From positions 186,001 through 250,000 of the forward strand of contig NZ_KI535340.1 in assembly GCF_000160075.2 (NCBI RefSeq): 64,000 nucleotides of DNA. The letters run 5' to 3'. The translations under genes and the position numbers were made by a program. The notes beneath the pieces are model-generated. The model searched no databases, was not told the origin of the DNA, and worked only from the letters and a program-made list of their open reading frames with translations. The stretch is from Abiotrophia defectiva ATCC 49176. Lineage in GTDB: Bacteria > Bacillota > Bacilli > Lactobacillales > Aerococcaceae. The stretch's first letter is position 1. Each line of letters opens with the position of its first letter. Below, in pieces: positions 16,301 to 24,953 of this stretch.

Positions 16301-17850
16301 AAGTTTATCAAGATGACAACTGGTACAACCAATACTATAAGGAAGCCGAAGAGCAACTTAAGACTGGTGGTTATAAGGTTTACACAACTATTGATCAACA
16401 AATCTACGACCTCTTGCAGGAATCCGCTAAGAAACACATTAATGACTTAGGGATGGCCTATGAAGGCGTCTATACAGACCCTGAAACTGGCCAAGAAACC
16501 TCCTATGTTGAGAAGGTTCAAAATGGGATGGTGGTCATGGATAACAACTCCGGTAAAGTCTTAGGCTTTATCGCAGGGACAGACTTTGAAAATAACCAAA
16601 TCGACCATGCTTTTGGTATTCGTCGTTCCCCAGGTTCGACCATTAAGCCATTGGCCGTCTATGGCCCTGCTATTCAGGAGAACTTGATTCATCCATCAAC
16701 GGTTATTCCAGATACGGAATTTACACAAACCTTCGAAGATGGTACGACTTGGTCCCCTACTAACTATGGTAACGTAGTCAGTGGTGGCGCCGAATCAGCT
16801 CGGGTTGCCCTCTATAAATCGGATAACTTGCCTGCTGTCCGGGTCTACCAAGAAATGCAAAAACGCTCAGTTGATGTCATGGGCTATTTGGAAAAAATGG
16901 GCTTTAACCCAGCTGCCTCCTATACGCCAGAAGACATCAAGAACTTAGCCTTTGCCATTGGTGGGGTTTCAAGTGGTCCAACTGTCCTAGAAGAAACTCG
17001 GGCCTTCGCGACCTTTGCCAACAATGGTAACTACCGTGACGGCTACTTCATCGACCGGATTGAAGATGCGGCTGGTAATGTCGTCTTCCAGCACCAAAGC
17101 AACCCTACCCAAGTTTTCAGTGAAGATTCCAACTACCTTATGATTGATATGCTACGTAATACCATGACAGAAGGTACTGGTCGGATTGCCAAGGGCTACA
17201 TGACCATGGGTGGTGACTGGATTGCTAAGTCCGGGATTAGTGAGAACTCTAAGGACGTCTGGTTTATTGCTTCTACACCAAGTATCACTATCGGTTCTTG
17301 GATTGGCTATGACAGCCGTTTCCAAAACTATACCATCAATATCAACGACGGCTACGGTCGTGAAAGTGAACGGAGCCAACGTTATTGGGCTAATGTAGTC
17401 AATGAACTCTATGCTGCCCGTCCAGATATCTTCGGGGTAGACCGGAAATTCAACCGTCCATCTAGTGTCCAAGAAACGGACGTCTTACAACAAACTGGTA
17501 CTAAGCCAGGGACCATGCGTCTAGATAATGGCGGGACTATTTCCATCACCGGTCCAACCTACAAGGATCTCTTTAAGGTCAGCCATCCAGCTCCAGAATT
17601 GAACTACAAGTTCTTATTCGGTGCAACGGATGAAGAATTGGCTAACTTCTGGTCCACCTACCGTGCGCAACTAGAAGAACAGCGACGCCAAGAAGATCAA
17701 CGACGTCAACAAGAATCGTCAAGTTCTTCAAGCTCATCAAGTTCTTCTGCCGCTAACGAAAATCCGGGTAACGGCAACGAGACCCCAGGTGGTAACAATA
17801 ATAACAACAACCAGAATAACAACCAAAACAATACACCAGGCCAACGCTAG
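13354..17850 (+). CDS. Class A penicillin-binding protein (PBP1a) with a giant N-terminal tail
   Basis: This bifunctional peptidoglycan glycosyltransferase/transpeptidase has 1498 aa, about twice the usual 700-800. Residues 1 to about 670 are a low-complexity, acidic, Ser/Gln/Glu/Asp-rich cytoplasmic tail. It contains recurring RVYQP-type motifs, an N-terminal SRWDNFYEDY and a helical RGRARLSSLLSIFDDI. A membrane helix follows (about 675-702). The GT51 domain has catalytic E765 in TEDSSFYEH and the GGSTLTQQLVKQ motif. The transpeptidase has S1095-xx-K1098 (PGSTIKP), SDN at 1156-1158 and KSG at 1292-1294 in place of the more common KTG. The C-terminus is a Ser run followed by an Asn/Gly-rich tail, probably in the wall. 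It is co-directional with trhO and ends at its own terminator. Confidence 0.95.
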   Translation: MTLDDDKKKVSEQSDQHYYDVSFDIEPDKEDSRGHSTPPSNEATSKPSRWDNFYEDYSRRQAQARQANAESNDQASTSTNKDLLESSQTPDSTSSQGQQDQDSWHYQPKSDEKTVMAQSSEFIDRSVKRVRDFFSNFNPSIDEANPYKQTNQVSDQDFQSHLFQEETEKDPVSPAKEKAKKKKVLKPSEPKAKPELVQQSELSPETSSSSESSDKGPRRRRLFAGIANRDNHDQNPEEEASTDLGLAGPVDMPDLSAESSASSKPASRVYQPRIELDQDSAASQPLPSPADIQKERERRRNLDLEQARAKQTQEKSLLESDSDEKEEARVYQPLDADLLRPSSDQPKEDQVGEVKSPAPTQSVTNSNDSKSDLEPSNTSQAADSLESSQGQEEGPHLSSRGRARLSSLLSIFDDITPIEVPNQTSAVDDSSQGQEAGHLEQSARGSSYQEPKAVSQDRLEIESETEQVPVSLIHPDEPNHLDQEVDDLSIEPTSSQEEVEAEANLHQEKSHDQQSDYEAPSLVDSQENLIPQTSEPTDLESSLAGETSEQHESDYSDSDSSLDDYDLDWTAKTSKQASLDPDYFDQAHTNETESDLSHDVEEGAQSQDSETESDDQAPAALDLAAAGLGASQDSERKRRKAKGKGKSKAKVIDLSNYTAREKIFLGLNVAVNVVRRIALYIVLIGLLLGSLAAGAGAGYFAHLVSDTKVPNREEMAAKINKLEQQSTIYYANGTPIANVQADVIRSVTSLSDISPNIVNGLVSTEDSSFYEHKGVVPKAILRATLQEVLSPGSGTGGSTLTQQLVKQRLLTNDVTFFRKANEILLALRLEQFFSKDEILTAYLNVSPFGRDHNGDNVAGIEKASEGIFGKKPSEVNLAQAAFLVGLPQDPYNYTPYQQNGELKTDLSAGIGRMKDVLYFMYRNHKISEADYQAALNYDIKADFLPAGSPSVTRQSYLYRAMERGAIEQIMRLNIERDKLTWTQVYQDDNWYNQYYKEAEEQLKTGGYKVYTTIDQQIYDLLQESAKKHINDLGMAYEGVYTDPETGQETSYVEKVQNGMVVMDNNSGKVLGFIAGTDFENNQIDHAFGIRRSPGSTIKPLAVYGPAIQENLIHPSTVIPDTEFTQTFEDGTTWSPTNYGNVVSGGAESARVALYKSDNLPAVRVYQEMQKRSVDVMGYLEKMGFNPAASYTPEDIKNLAFAIGGVSSGPTVLEETRAFATFANNGNYRDGYFIDRIEDAAGNVVFQHQSNPTQVFSEDSNYLMIDMLRNTMTEGTGRIAKGYMTMGGDWIAKSGISENSKDVWFIASTPSITIGSWIGYDSRFQNYTININDGYGRESERSQRYWANVVNELYAARPDIFGVDRKFNRPSSVQETDVLQQTGTKPGTMRLDNGGTISITGPTYKDLFKVSHPAPELNYKFLFGATDEELANFWSTYRAQLEEQRRQEDQRRQQESSSSSSSSSSSAANENPGNGNETPGGNNNNNNQNNNQNNTPGQR

Positions 17851-17859
17851 GTAACATGA

Positions 17860-17897
17860 GATAGTCAGGAATATTCATTTCCTGACTATCTTTTTCT
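17860..17897 (+). terminator. Terminator of the PBP gene
   Basis: GATAGTCAGGA and TCCTGACTATC form an 11-bp stem with a 9-nt loop, followed by TTTTTCT. Confidence 0.9.
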
Positions 17898-17902
17898 ATA
17901 TA

Positions 17903-17936
17903 CAAAAAGAGACGGGCTCTATCATAGAGTCCGTCT
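17903..17936 (-). terminator. Terminator of the manLMN operon
   Basis: On the minus strand AGACGGACTCTA and TAGAGCCCGTCT pair with one mismatch around loop TGA, followed by CTTTTTG. It lies back to back with the PBP terminator. Confidence 0.85.
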
Positions 17937-17961
17937 ACTTTATTAAGCTACTAGGCTACCA

Positions 17962-18879
17962 TTAAGGAGCAAAGATACCTAAAACATAACCAATAATCCC
18001 GGCAGCAAAGAGACCGAAGATAATGAGGATTGGGCTAACTTTCTTCTTGAGTAACCACATGCAGAGGAAGGTCAAGAGAACAGCTGCTAAACCTGGAACT
18101 AACATGTTGAAGTTGTCTTGCAAGGTCGTCACTTTATTTGGAGTCAGTGATCGGTTGCTCAATTGTCCCAAGATGTTTTGTAGGGTTCCACCATCCACTG
18201 CCCCTTTAGGGAAGTGAATATAGGCATCCTCAGCCAATGGTACGTTCGACACCACAGGTGCAAACTTAATAGTTGTCCATCGTGGAACCAGAATCCCCAT
18301 AACGAACATCCCTAAAATAGATGCCCCTTTGGTTAAGGTTTGCAAGATACCACCTGACAAGTCGTTGGTGATTTCAGAACCCTTAGCATAACCAAATTCT
18401 TGCGTATACCAGAGGAATCCTACACGAATGGCATTCCATACTACAAAGAAGAAAAGTGGTGCTAAGATAGAGCCACCCGTTGCCAAAGAGGCAGCAATCG
18501 CCCCAAGGATTGGGCGAACGGTAAACCAGAAGACTGGGTCACCAATCCCGGCCAAAGGCCCCATCATCCCAACTTTAACCCCTTGAATAGCTGCGTCATC
18601 AATTGGCACACCATTAGCTCTTTCTTCTTCCAGAGCCAAGGTTACCCCTAAGATTGGAGCCGCAATGTATGGGTGAGTGTTGAAGAATTCAAGGTGACGT
18701 TTGAGGGCTGCAGAAGCCTCATCACGTTGTGGATACAATTTTTTGAGGGCTGGAATCAAAGAATAAGCCCAACCACCGTTTTGCATCCGTTCATAGTTCC
18801 AAGACCCTTGGAGGAATTGGGAACGCAACATTACCTTAAAACGATCGGATTTCGTTAAGTGTTTCTTTTGTTCAGTCAT
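17962..18879 (-). CDS. manN: PTS mannose/glucose-type EIID
   Basis: This is the IID membrane subunit of a mannose-family phosphotransferase permease, 305 aa. The soluble N-terminal part (KSDRFKVMLRSQFLQGSWNYERMQNGGWAYSLIPAL) is highly conserved in the EIID-AGA family. The motif GVKVGMMGPLAGIGDPVFWFTVRPI near residue 110-135 is diagnostic. Hydrophobic helices are concentrated in the C-terminal half. The ATG at 18879 follows AAGGAGG and is preferred to an in-frame TTG at 18885. It is the last gene of manL-manM-manN. Together with ManM it forms the sugar channel and, in related bacteria, the receptor for class IIa bacteriocins. Confidence 0.93.
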   Translation of the reverse strand: MTEQKKHLTKSDRFKVMLRSQFLQGSWNYERMQNGGWAYSLIPALKKLYPQRDEASAALKRHLEFFNTHPYIAAPILGVTLALEEERANGVPIDDAAIQGVKVGMMGPLAGIGDPVFWFTVRPILGAIAASLATGGSILAPLFFFVVWNAIRVGFLWYTQEFGYAKGSEITNDLSGGILQTLTKGASILGMFVMGILVPRWTTIKFAPVVSNVPLAEDAYIHFPKGAVDGGTLQNILGQLSNRSLTPNKVTTLQDNFNMLVPGLAAVLLTFLCMWLLKKKVSPILIIFGLFAAGIIGYVLGIFAP

Positions 18880-18893
18880 CGTCAATTCCCTCC

Positions 18894-19709
18894 TTAGTAG
18901 TCATTGAGAATGTCGCCTAGTGGATCGCCGGAACCCGCTTGGCTCCCACCACCACCAGAACCACCCCTGTTTTGGCTGAGGCGAATATAAACAACGGCCA
19001 AGACTACCCCGATAATCCCGGTTGCAATCAAGGTCAATTGGTTAAGTGGAGCTAGGGCGAAGCCTAGGAAGAAGAATGGCCATACTTCAGGAGTTGCCAT
19101 CATGTTAATAACCATAGCATAACCGACCGCTACGACGAAGCCCCCACCGATGGCCATCCCTTTGGTAAACCAATCAGGTAAAGCTGCTAAGGCACCTTGA
19201 ACGGTTTCGGTTGGCAAGAAGAGCAAGAAAGTAGACGGAATAGCAATACGTAAGCCTTGGCACGCCAGTGCTACCATATGCCAGAATTCTACACCACGGA
19301 AGTCGCCCTTTTCAGCGGCAGCGTCAGCACGGTGAACAATGGCCACCGATAAGGTACGAACCACCATGGTCAAAGCCAAACCAACAGTCCCTAAGGTAAT
19401 CGCTGCTACAATGGCCAAGTTCCGACCTTCATCTGTGAAGGTACCAGTTTTAACATAAATGATGGCAGAAGCCACAGAAGCTAAAGCTGCATCAGGCGCA
19501 ATCGCTGCCCCAATGTTAGCCCAGCCCATCGCAATTAATTGCAAGGCTCCACCCAAGATAATACATTCGCTGAGATGTCCAGTTGCTAGCCCTACCAGAG
19601 AACAAGCAATAATTGGTTGGTGGAATTGGAACTGGTCCAGAACCCCTTCCATCCCTGCGAGAAATGCTACCACAATGACAGCAAGAATTGACAGAATATT
19701 AAAGTCCAT
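18894..19709 (-). CDS. manM: PTS mannose/glucose-type EIIC
   Basis: This is the IIC membrane subunit of the mannose-family PTS, 271 aa, with about eight hydrophobic segments starting at residue 4. Conserved EIIC features are visible: FLAGMEGVLDQFQFHQPIIACSLVGLATGH at about 17-46 and GGALQLIAMGWANIGAAIAPDAALASV at about 53-80. The C-terminus ends in a Gly/Ser-rich linker plus the acidic tail DPLGDILNDY, a cytoplasmic extension also typical of streptococcal ManM. It starts 14 bp after manL and is followed by manN 14 bp later, so the three genes are one operon. Confidence 0.93.
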   Translation of the reverse strand: MDFNILSILAVIVVAFLAGMEGVLDQFQFHQPIIACSLVGLATGHLSECIILGGALQLIAMGWANIGAAIAPDAALASVASAIIYVKTGTFTDEGRNLAIVAAITLGTVGLALTMVVRTLSVAIVHRADAAAEKGDFRGVEFWHMVALACQGLRIAIPSTFLLFLPTETVQGALAALPDWFTKGMAIGGGFVVAVGYAMVINMMATPEVWPFFFLGFALAPLNQLTLIATGIIGVVLAVVYIRLSQNRGGSGGGGSQAGSGDPLGDILNDY

Positions 19710-19723
19710 TATGATACCTCCTT

Positions 19724-20713
19724 TTAGACTTTGAGGCCTTCGCTGGCCTTAGCTTGGATGCTCTTGAACAAGTCAGATGGCTTGTCATTTGGCACCTTGC
19801 GGACATCGAACTTAACGCCGAGATCACGAAGCTCCTTGAAGGTATCCACATCGTCTTGATCCATTGATAAGACGGTGGTTACTAACACCTTACCTACGGA
19901 GTGAGCCATAGAACCTACGTTAAGTTCTGTAATCTCTACTCCAGCCTTGATGACCTTGAGCGCATCCTGTGGATTTTCGAAGAGTACCAAAGCCTTGGTC
20001 TCACCGAAGCGAGGGTCTTTGGATACTGCAACAAACTTGTCAAGGGGTACTACGTGAGCACGCACACCTGGGGGAGCTGCTTGCTCAATCAGCTTCTTAC
20101 GTAAGTCATCTTGAGCAACGGTATCGGACACCACGATAATTCGGTTAGGTTGAGTGGCTTTGGTCCAACCTGTTGCAACTTGGCCATGTAAGAGCCGCGT
20201 ATCAATACGAGCCAAGACGAATTTGATTTTGCCGTCTCCTAAGACAGTTCCTTCTGGAATCGCACCTTGTGGCGCAGCTGGTGCTGCTTGAGCCACTGCT
20301 GGCGCTTCTTCTGGTTGTAAAGCTTCAGGGCGAACTTTGACACCGTCTTTGGCCGTTGGAATAATGGCTTTGGCGATATCGTGAGCCTTTTCCATAGAAA
20401 AGCGACTTGCATATGATTCAATCAGCATAGGCAAGCTAAGACCGGCTACAATGGCACGTGTCTCAGGTGCTTCTTCAAAGAGAATATTGGCTTGGTTGAA
20501 GGGACTGCCTCCCCATAAGTCTACCAAGAACAGAATCTCTTCGCTCTCAATACGGTCTACGGCTTCACGTAATTTACGCTGCAAATCATCTGGACCTTCA
20601 CTTGGCATAAAGGTCACGGATTCAACGTTGGCTTGTTCACCAAAAATCATTGAACCGGATTGCTTGATACCATCAGCAAACTCACCATGACTTGCGATAA
20701 TAATACCAACCAT
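19724..20713 (-). CDS. manL: PTS mannose/glucose-type EIIAB
   Basis: This cytoplasmic phosphotransfer protein of 329 aa carries two domains. IIA (about 1-130) has the phosphorylated histidine H9 in IIASHGEF. An Ala/Pro/Glu-rich linker follows (about 134-155). IIB (about 160-325) has H176 in [13 protein letters not shown]. It takes phosphate from HPr and passes it to the sugar imported by ManM/ManN. Sequence and order match streptococcal manLMN, the main glucose/mannose/glucosamine system, rather than a sorbose or N-acetylgalactosamine system. Sugar specificity is inferred. The ATG at 20713 follows AGGAGGTAGAATC. The promoter carries a cre-like site, so catabolite control is expected. Confidence 0.93.
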   Translation of the reverse strand: MVGIIIASHGEFADGIKQSGSMIFGEQANVESVTFMPSEGPDDLQRKLREAVDRIESEEILFLVDLWGGSPFNQANILFEEAPETRAIVAGLSLPMLIESYASRFSMEKAHDIAKAIIPTAKDGVKVRPEALQPEEAPAVAQAAPAAPQGAIPEGTVLGDGKIKFVLARIDTRLLHGQVATGWTKATQPNRIIVVSDTVAQDDLRKKLIEQAAPPGVRAHVVPLDKFVAVSKDPRFGETKALVLFENPQDALKVIKAGVEITELNVGSMAHSVGKVLVTTVLSMDQDDVDTFKELRDLGVKFDVRKVPNDKPSDLFKSIQAKASEGLKV

Positions 20714-20759
20714 GATTCTACCTCCTAAATAAAAATTGAAATATATAATTTCAACTTCT

Positions 20760-20788
20760 AGTATAGTATAACGTTTACATAAATGCAA
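20760..20788 (-). promoter_or_regulatory. manL promoter with overlapping cre-like site
   Basis: On the minus strand TTGCAT (20788-20783), a 17-bp spacer and TATACT (20765-20760) form the promoter. TGTAAACGTTATAC at 20779-20766 lies in the spacer and matches 12 of 14 positions of the CcpA consensus TGWAANCGNTNWCA. Its position would let CcpA block polymerase. Confidence 0.75.
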
Positions 20789-20918
20789 TAGCTAATATTG
20801 ATTCTCAAATATTCTTCTAGACATGTAAATAAATTTTTATATCAATTTATTTCTATTAATGAGCATTCCAACCCCCTGTGCCCCTTTTTAGCAAGTATCG
20901 GAACCCTTCCCACATAAG
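20789..20918. other. AT-rich spacer upstream of manL
   Basis: I see no gene or further recognisable site in this stretch between the man promoter and the rexA terminator. Confidence 0.5.
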
Positions 20919-21004
20919 CAAAAAAGCTGGGAGCAAGGTCAACTGCCTTCAAAAGTTGTTAAGAGAAGACAACTTTTGACAAGCTTCAGTTTCCTTGTCC
21001 CAGC
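20919..21004 (-). terminator. Long multi-stem terminator of the rexBA operon
   Basis: On the minus strand an outer stem GCTGGGACAAGG / CCTTGCTCCCAGC, a middle AACTG / CAGTT and an inner perfect CAAAAGTTGT / ACAACTTTTG nest inside each other, followed by TTTTTT. It is much longer than a normal intrinsic terminator and may be a dispersed repeat used as one. Confidence 0.75.
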
Positions 21005-21017
21005 CTTTCAAGGCCTA

Positions 21018-24000
21018 TTATTCAAAGTCATAAAGGTCGGTGACTGGCACCACCTGATCGAAATCTAATAAAACTAAGTAAACATCTGTCACTGCTTTGC
21101 CTTTTGCCAGACTTAAGGCCCGAGCATAGAGGCTCATTTGGAAGCGATACTTGTCTACAATCTGATCGATTTGGGCTGACTTTGTCAAGTTTGCCCATGG
21201 ACGATAGCGGTCGGTCTTATAGTCAATTAAGATGAGACGACCATCTGGCAAATTCAGATAATTATCGACGACCCCATGGACCAGAAGCTGACTATCGGCT
21301 AGTTCTTGGAGCTGGTCAGCCCCCAGCTGACGAGCAAACAACTTGGCCGCTGGCAAACGATAAGAGAAGGCCTGCTCGCAATGTAGGGATTTAGCCTGTT
21401 TAATCAGGACTTGGCCCAAGTCACTAGCCAAAAATTGGCAAATGCTGGCTAACTTAACGGCCTCCCACTGACTAGCTTCCATAAAGCCAGCGGCTAGCCA
21501 AGCTTGCGCCTGCTCTTGAATGGCAGCCGGATAGTCCGACACATCCAGTCCTTCTAGCGCACTAAAGTCTAGCTGCTGCATAACATAGTGGGTAAAAGTC
21601 CCAATCTGGGCAGCTGTATAGGCTTGGCGCTCTCGGACAAAGCGCGGCGCTTGGAAGGTATCTCCAGTAAATCGAATACTCTGAATACCAGCCTTTTGGC
21701 CAGTCTCGGACTCTTCCGCCCTCTCCTCATCTTCTTGAGTAAGCCAATCCCAACTGATTTGCCCTGGCCGCCGGTCGGTGAAGTGAGATAGTTTTTCATT
21801 ATGAGGTTCTTCATAGAGACGCTTGAGCTCCGACACAGATTGGTAGCTAGAGGTCTTACTAGCCAGACCGTAGTCGTACTGACTCTCTAGGAGACTTTGG
21901 ATAAAGGCCCCTACCTCACTTGTCACCTCATGCTGATCGACTGTTAATTTCAAATCTGCCAACCAGTTTTGGTCATCTTGAAGCCAAGGTCTAGACGTAG
22001 ACGCCTTGAGAAGTGGCAAAAGCTCTGCTTCCGCCACATAAGTCAGACGCACTTGTTCATTAGTAAAGTCAGTCGTAGATTGAGGATGACGTCCACTAAA
22101 GGCTGTCGCCATGAGCAACCAGTCTAGCCAACTTCCTGCTCCCTGGCGGAGGGCGCGATTCATGACCAATTCTTGGCCACTTGCAGCCACAACTTGCTCT
22201 TGTTTAGTCTGAACTTGGTCTTGGGATTTGACACTGCCTACAATCACCAGTTTTTGCTCACAACGCGTCAGGGCAACATAGAGCTTACGCATTTCTTCTG
22301 ACTTCAACTGGCCACGCCGTTCTAATTTAATAGCTTCCTTAATAAAGGAAGGATACTGCAATTGATGCTTGATATCCAGATAATCCAATCCCAAGCCATA
22401 GCGTTTGGAAGGTACATAAACCTTCTGCGTATCCTGAATGTTGAAACGTTTGCCAGTCTGCATCAGGTAAACAAAAGGAAACTCTAGCCCCTTGCTGGCA
22501 TGAACGGTCATGACACGCACAAAATTCTGATCCTCACTCAGTAAGAGGGGCTCAGCTAAATCCTGGTCGTGGGCCATGATTTGTTCAATAAAGCCAACGA
22601 AGGCCGTCAAGCCCTTATAGTTACCCGCTTCAAATTCCACTACCCGTTCATAGAAGGCATGGAGGTTAGCCTGCCGTTGATCTCCTTGATCTAAACCTGC
22701 CACATAATCTAAGAAGTAGGTTTCTTGATAGAGGGTCCAAATTAAGGTAACCAGGTCCACTCTTTGAGCTAACTGACGCCATTCTTTGAGTTTGCCCATA
22801 AAGTTGCCCAAAGTCTCTTGCAAGGCCACCAAGCTTGCTTCTTCTATGAGTAGCACTTGCTGGCAGGCTTCATAGAAGCTGCCGCTACTAGGCACCCGAA
22901 TGCGAATCTGACTGAGTTGCTCATCACTTAAGCCCACAAAATGTGACCGTAAAATGGCCACAAGGGGAATATCTTGATGAGGGTTATCAATCAATTTAAG
23001 CAGGGCTAGCATGAGCCGAATTTCCTGACGTTGGAAATAATTCTCAACATTTTGACTTAGGAGTGGAATGCCTAGCTGTTCAAAGACTTGTTTAACCGGT
23101 TGGAAGGGATGTCGGGTCGAACTCAGAATAACAAAGTCCTGATAGGTTACCGGCCGTTGCTGACCTAGTTCTTTGTCATAAATCTGCCACCCTGCTTGGA
23201 CGCGCGCTTGAATATCCCGACCAATAAGCCAAGCTTCCGCTTCAAGGCTGGTCTCCACTCCTTGTTCTAAGTCTAGTTCCTGGTCTTCAGGCTCCCCTTC
23301 ATCTGCTGCAGAGGACTCATAGAGTAAGAATTCAATATCGAATTTCGGATCAGGAGGCGCAGGTAAAAAGCTGTGATTGCCTGTCTTAAGCGACTCCATA
23401 GCACCGTACTGCATTTCCCCAAAACCCGGGTCCATCAGACGCTGAAAGACAAAGTTAGTAAATTGTAAGATTTCATCACGAGAACGATAGTTGGCATCTA
23501 AGACAATCAGATGACCGCCTTTACCCTCTTGGTAGGCCTGATATTTGGCTAAGAAGAGGCTAGGTTCTGCCATACGGAAGCCATAGATGGACTGCTTGAC
23601 GTCCCCTACCATGAAGAGATTACCACTTAAGTCTTGGCGGCGTTCACGCGACAGAAAACTTAAGATAGTCGCTTGAATATCGTTAATATCCTGATACTCG
23701 TCTACTAGGACTTCGCGGAAAAGATCCTGATAATAGAGGGCCGCCTCGGAAGGTTGTCGCTGCCCTAAGTCCGCATCATAAGGGGCCAGAATATCCAGAG
23801 TCAGATGCTCCAGGTCATTATAGTCAATACAGTTTTGCGCCACTTTGGCTTGCCAGAGAGCCTGGCGGAATTCAAGCGTCAAGTGGGCTAGGTCTTGGAT
23901 GCTAGCCCCCGCCTGCCCTTCTACATAGACCGTCGTATCGTAATCTAGGACCATCAATTGGCGCACCCGCTCAATTTGCTCCTTGGCTTGATCTCGTAGG

Positions 24001-24953
24001 GCTTTTACTTGCTCCAAAAGCTCCTTGTCTTCTTCCGCCTTCTTACCGCTTGGCCATCTATCAAAGGCGATTTTTTGGAAGTGAGCAAAAACTTGGGCTA
24101 AATCTTGATTTGTCAAAACAGTCTGCAAAGCCTGCACTTGGCTTCGCTCGGCTTCCAGTAGGGGCTGTAATTTGCTTATCATAGCATCTGTCAGACTTTC
24201 TAGGCCAGCCAAGGCCTGTTCTAGCAGATGCTGAGCATGTGACAGACTAGCCTGCCATTCAGGCAAGAGGACTGCCTGATAGAGCCCGGTCTTAGCAAAA
24301 TCCTCAAAATGCAAGGCCTGGTCTGCTAGCTGAGATAGCCAGACTTGGGGCTCAGGATGAGACGAAGCAAATTGATAAAGGTCTAAAATCAATTGATAGA
24401 GTCCTTGGTCGCTAGGCCCTGGACTGAATTGAGCTAGCAGATGGAAAAGTTTTTCCTGCCAGTCGGGATCTTGAGCTAGGTCAATCATTAGCTCCTGCCA
24501 AACTTCTTGATAGAGCAAGGATTTCTGCGTCTCATCTGTTAAGAGTCGGAAACTTGGGTCAAAATCAATAATATAGAAATACTGTTGGATAACCTGCAAG
24601 CAGAAACTATGCAAGGTTCGGATATGAGAAGCTGGCAACAATTGAAGTTGGCTGACCAAATGAGCTTGCTCGGCTCTATCGGCCGTCTGGTTGACGGCTT
24701 GTTTGAGCCGGTTCTCCATCCGCGCCTTCATCTCACTAGCAGCAGCCTCCGTAAAGGTAGACACCAGCAATTGGTCCATGTTGGCATAATGAGTCAACAA
24801 ATGATTGAGGATCCGTTCAATCAAGACCGTGGTCTTACCTGACCCGGCTGAAGCGGAGACCAGAATATTGCTACCCCGTTGGTGGATGGCTTCCCACTGG
24901 CTATCATTAAATCGCGAATTCAAAGGTTTAGCAGGTAAAGTTCCCAAGGTCAT
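21018..24953 (-). CDS. rexA: ATP-dependent helicase/nuclease subunit A (RexA/AddA)
   Basis: RexA is the UvrD-like helicase and nuclease subunit of the RexAB (AddAB) enzyme, which resects double-strand breaks for RecA loading and recognises Chi. The 1311-aa protein has Walker A at 34-41 (ASAGSGKT). DEYQDIN marks motif II, with MVGDVKQSIYGFR just after it. Motif V-VI appears near VMTVHASKGLEFPFV and MRKLYVALTRCEQK. The C-terminal nuclease domain has HGVVDNYLNLPDGRLILIDYKTD. The start ATG overlaps the rexB stop by 4 nt (ATGA), so translation is coupled. It is the last gene of the trmK-nif3-pepT-rexB-rexA group. Confidence 0.96.
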   Translation of the reverse strand: MTLGTLPAKPLNSRFNDSQWEAIHQRGSNILVSASAGSGKTTVLIERILNHLLTHYANMDQLLVSTFTEAAASEMKARMENRLKQAVNQTADRAEQAHLVSQLQLLPASHIRTLHSFCLQVIQQYFYIIDFDPSFRLLTDETQKSLLYQEVWQELMIDLAQDPDWQEKLFHLLAQFSPGPSDQGLYQLILDLYQFASSHPEPQVWLSQLADQALHFEDFAKTGLYQAVLLPEWQASLSHAQHLLEQALAGLESLTDAMISKLQPLLEAERSQVQALQTVLTNQDLAQVFAHFQKIAFDRWPSGKKAEEDKELLEQVKALRDQAKEQIERVRQLMVLDYDTTVYVEGQAGASIQDLAHLTLEFRQALWQAKVAQNCIDYNDLEHLTLDILAPYDADLGQRQPSEAALYYQDLFREVLVDEYQDINDIQATILSFLSRERRQDLSGNLFMVGDVKQSIYGFRMAEPSLFLAKYQAYQEGKGGHLIVLDANYRSRDEILQFTNFVFQRLMDPGFGEMQYGAMESLKTGNHSFLPAPPDPKFDIEFLLYESSAADEGEPEDQELDLEQGVETSLEAEAWLIGRDIQARVQAGWQIYDKELGQQRPVTYQDFVILSSTRHPFQPVKQVFEQLGIPLLSQNVENYFQRQEIRLMLALLKLIDNPHQDIPLVAILRSHFVGLSDEQLSQIRIRVPSSGSFYEACQQVLLIEEASLVALQETLGNFMGKLKEWRQLAQRVDLVTLIWTLYQETYFLDYVAGLDQGDQRQANLHAFYERVVEFEAGNYKGLTAFVGFIEQIMAHDQDLAEPLLLSEDQNFVRVMTVHASKGLEFPFVYLMQTGKRFNIQDTQKVYVPSKRYGLGLDYLDIKHQLQYPSFIKEAIKLERRGQLKSEEMRKLYVALTRCEQKLVIVGSVKSQDQVQTKQEQVVAASGQELVMNRALRQGAGSWLDWLLMATAFSGRHPQSTTDFTNEQVRLTYVAEAELLPLLKASTSRPWLQDDQNWLADLKLTVDQHEVTSEVGAFIQSLLESQYDYGLASKTSSYQSVSELKRLYEEPHNEKLSHFTDRRPGQISWDWLTQEDEERAEESETGQKAGIQSIRFTGDTFQAPRFVRERQAYTAAQIGTFTHYVMQQLDFSALEGLDVSDYPAAIQEQAQAWLAAGFMEASQWEAVKLASICQFLASDLGQVLIKQAKSLHCEQAFSYRLPAAKLFARQLGADQLQELADSQLLVHGVVDNYLNLPDGRLILIDYKTDRYRPWANLTKSAQIDQIVDKYRFQMSLYARALSLAKGKAVTDVYLVLLDFDQVVPVTDLYDFE

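Noticed and set aside
17697-17850. Tandem-looking short repeats at the end of the PBP gene
   Set aside because: They are Ser and Asn codon runs in a low-complexity tail, not a CRISPR array or minisatellite with defined spacers.
24585-24842. Plus-strand open frame inside rexA
   Set aside because: It is antisense to the conserved helicase region and has no ribosome binding site; a shadow of the real gene.
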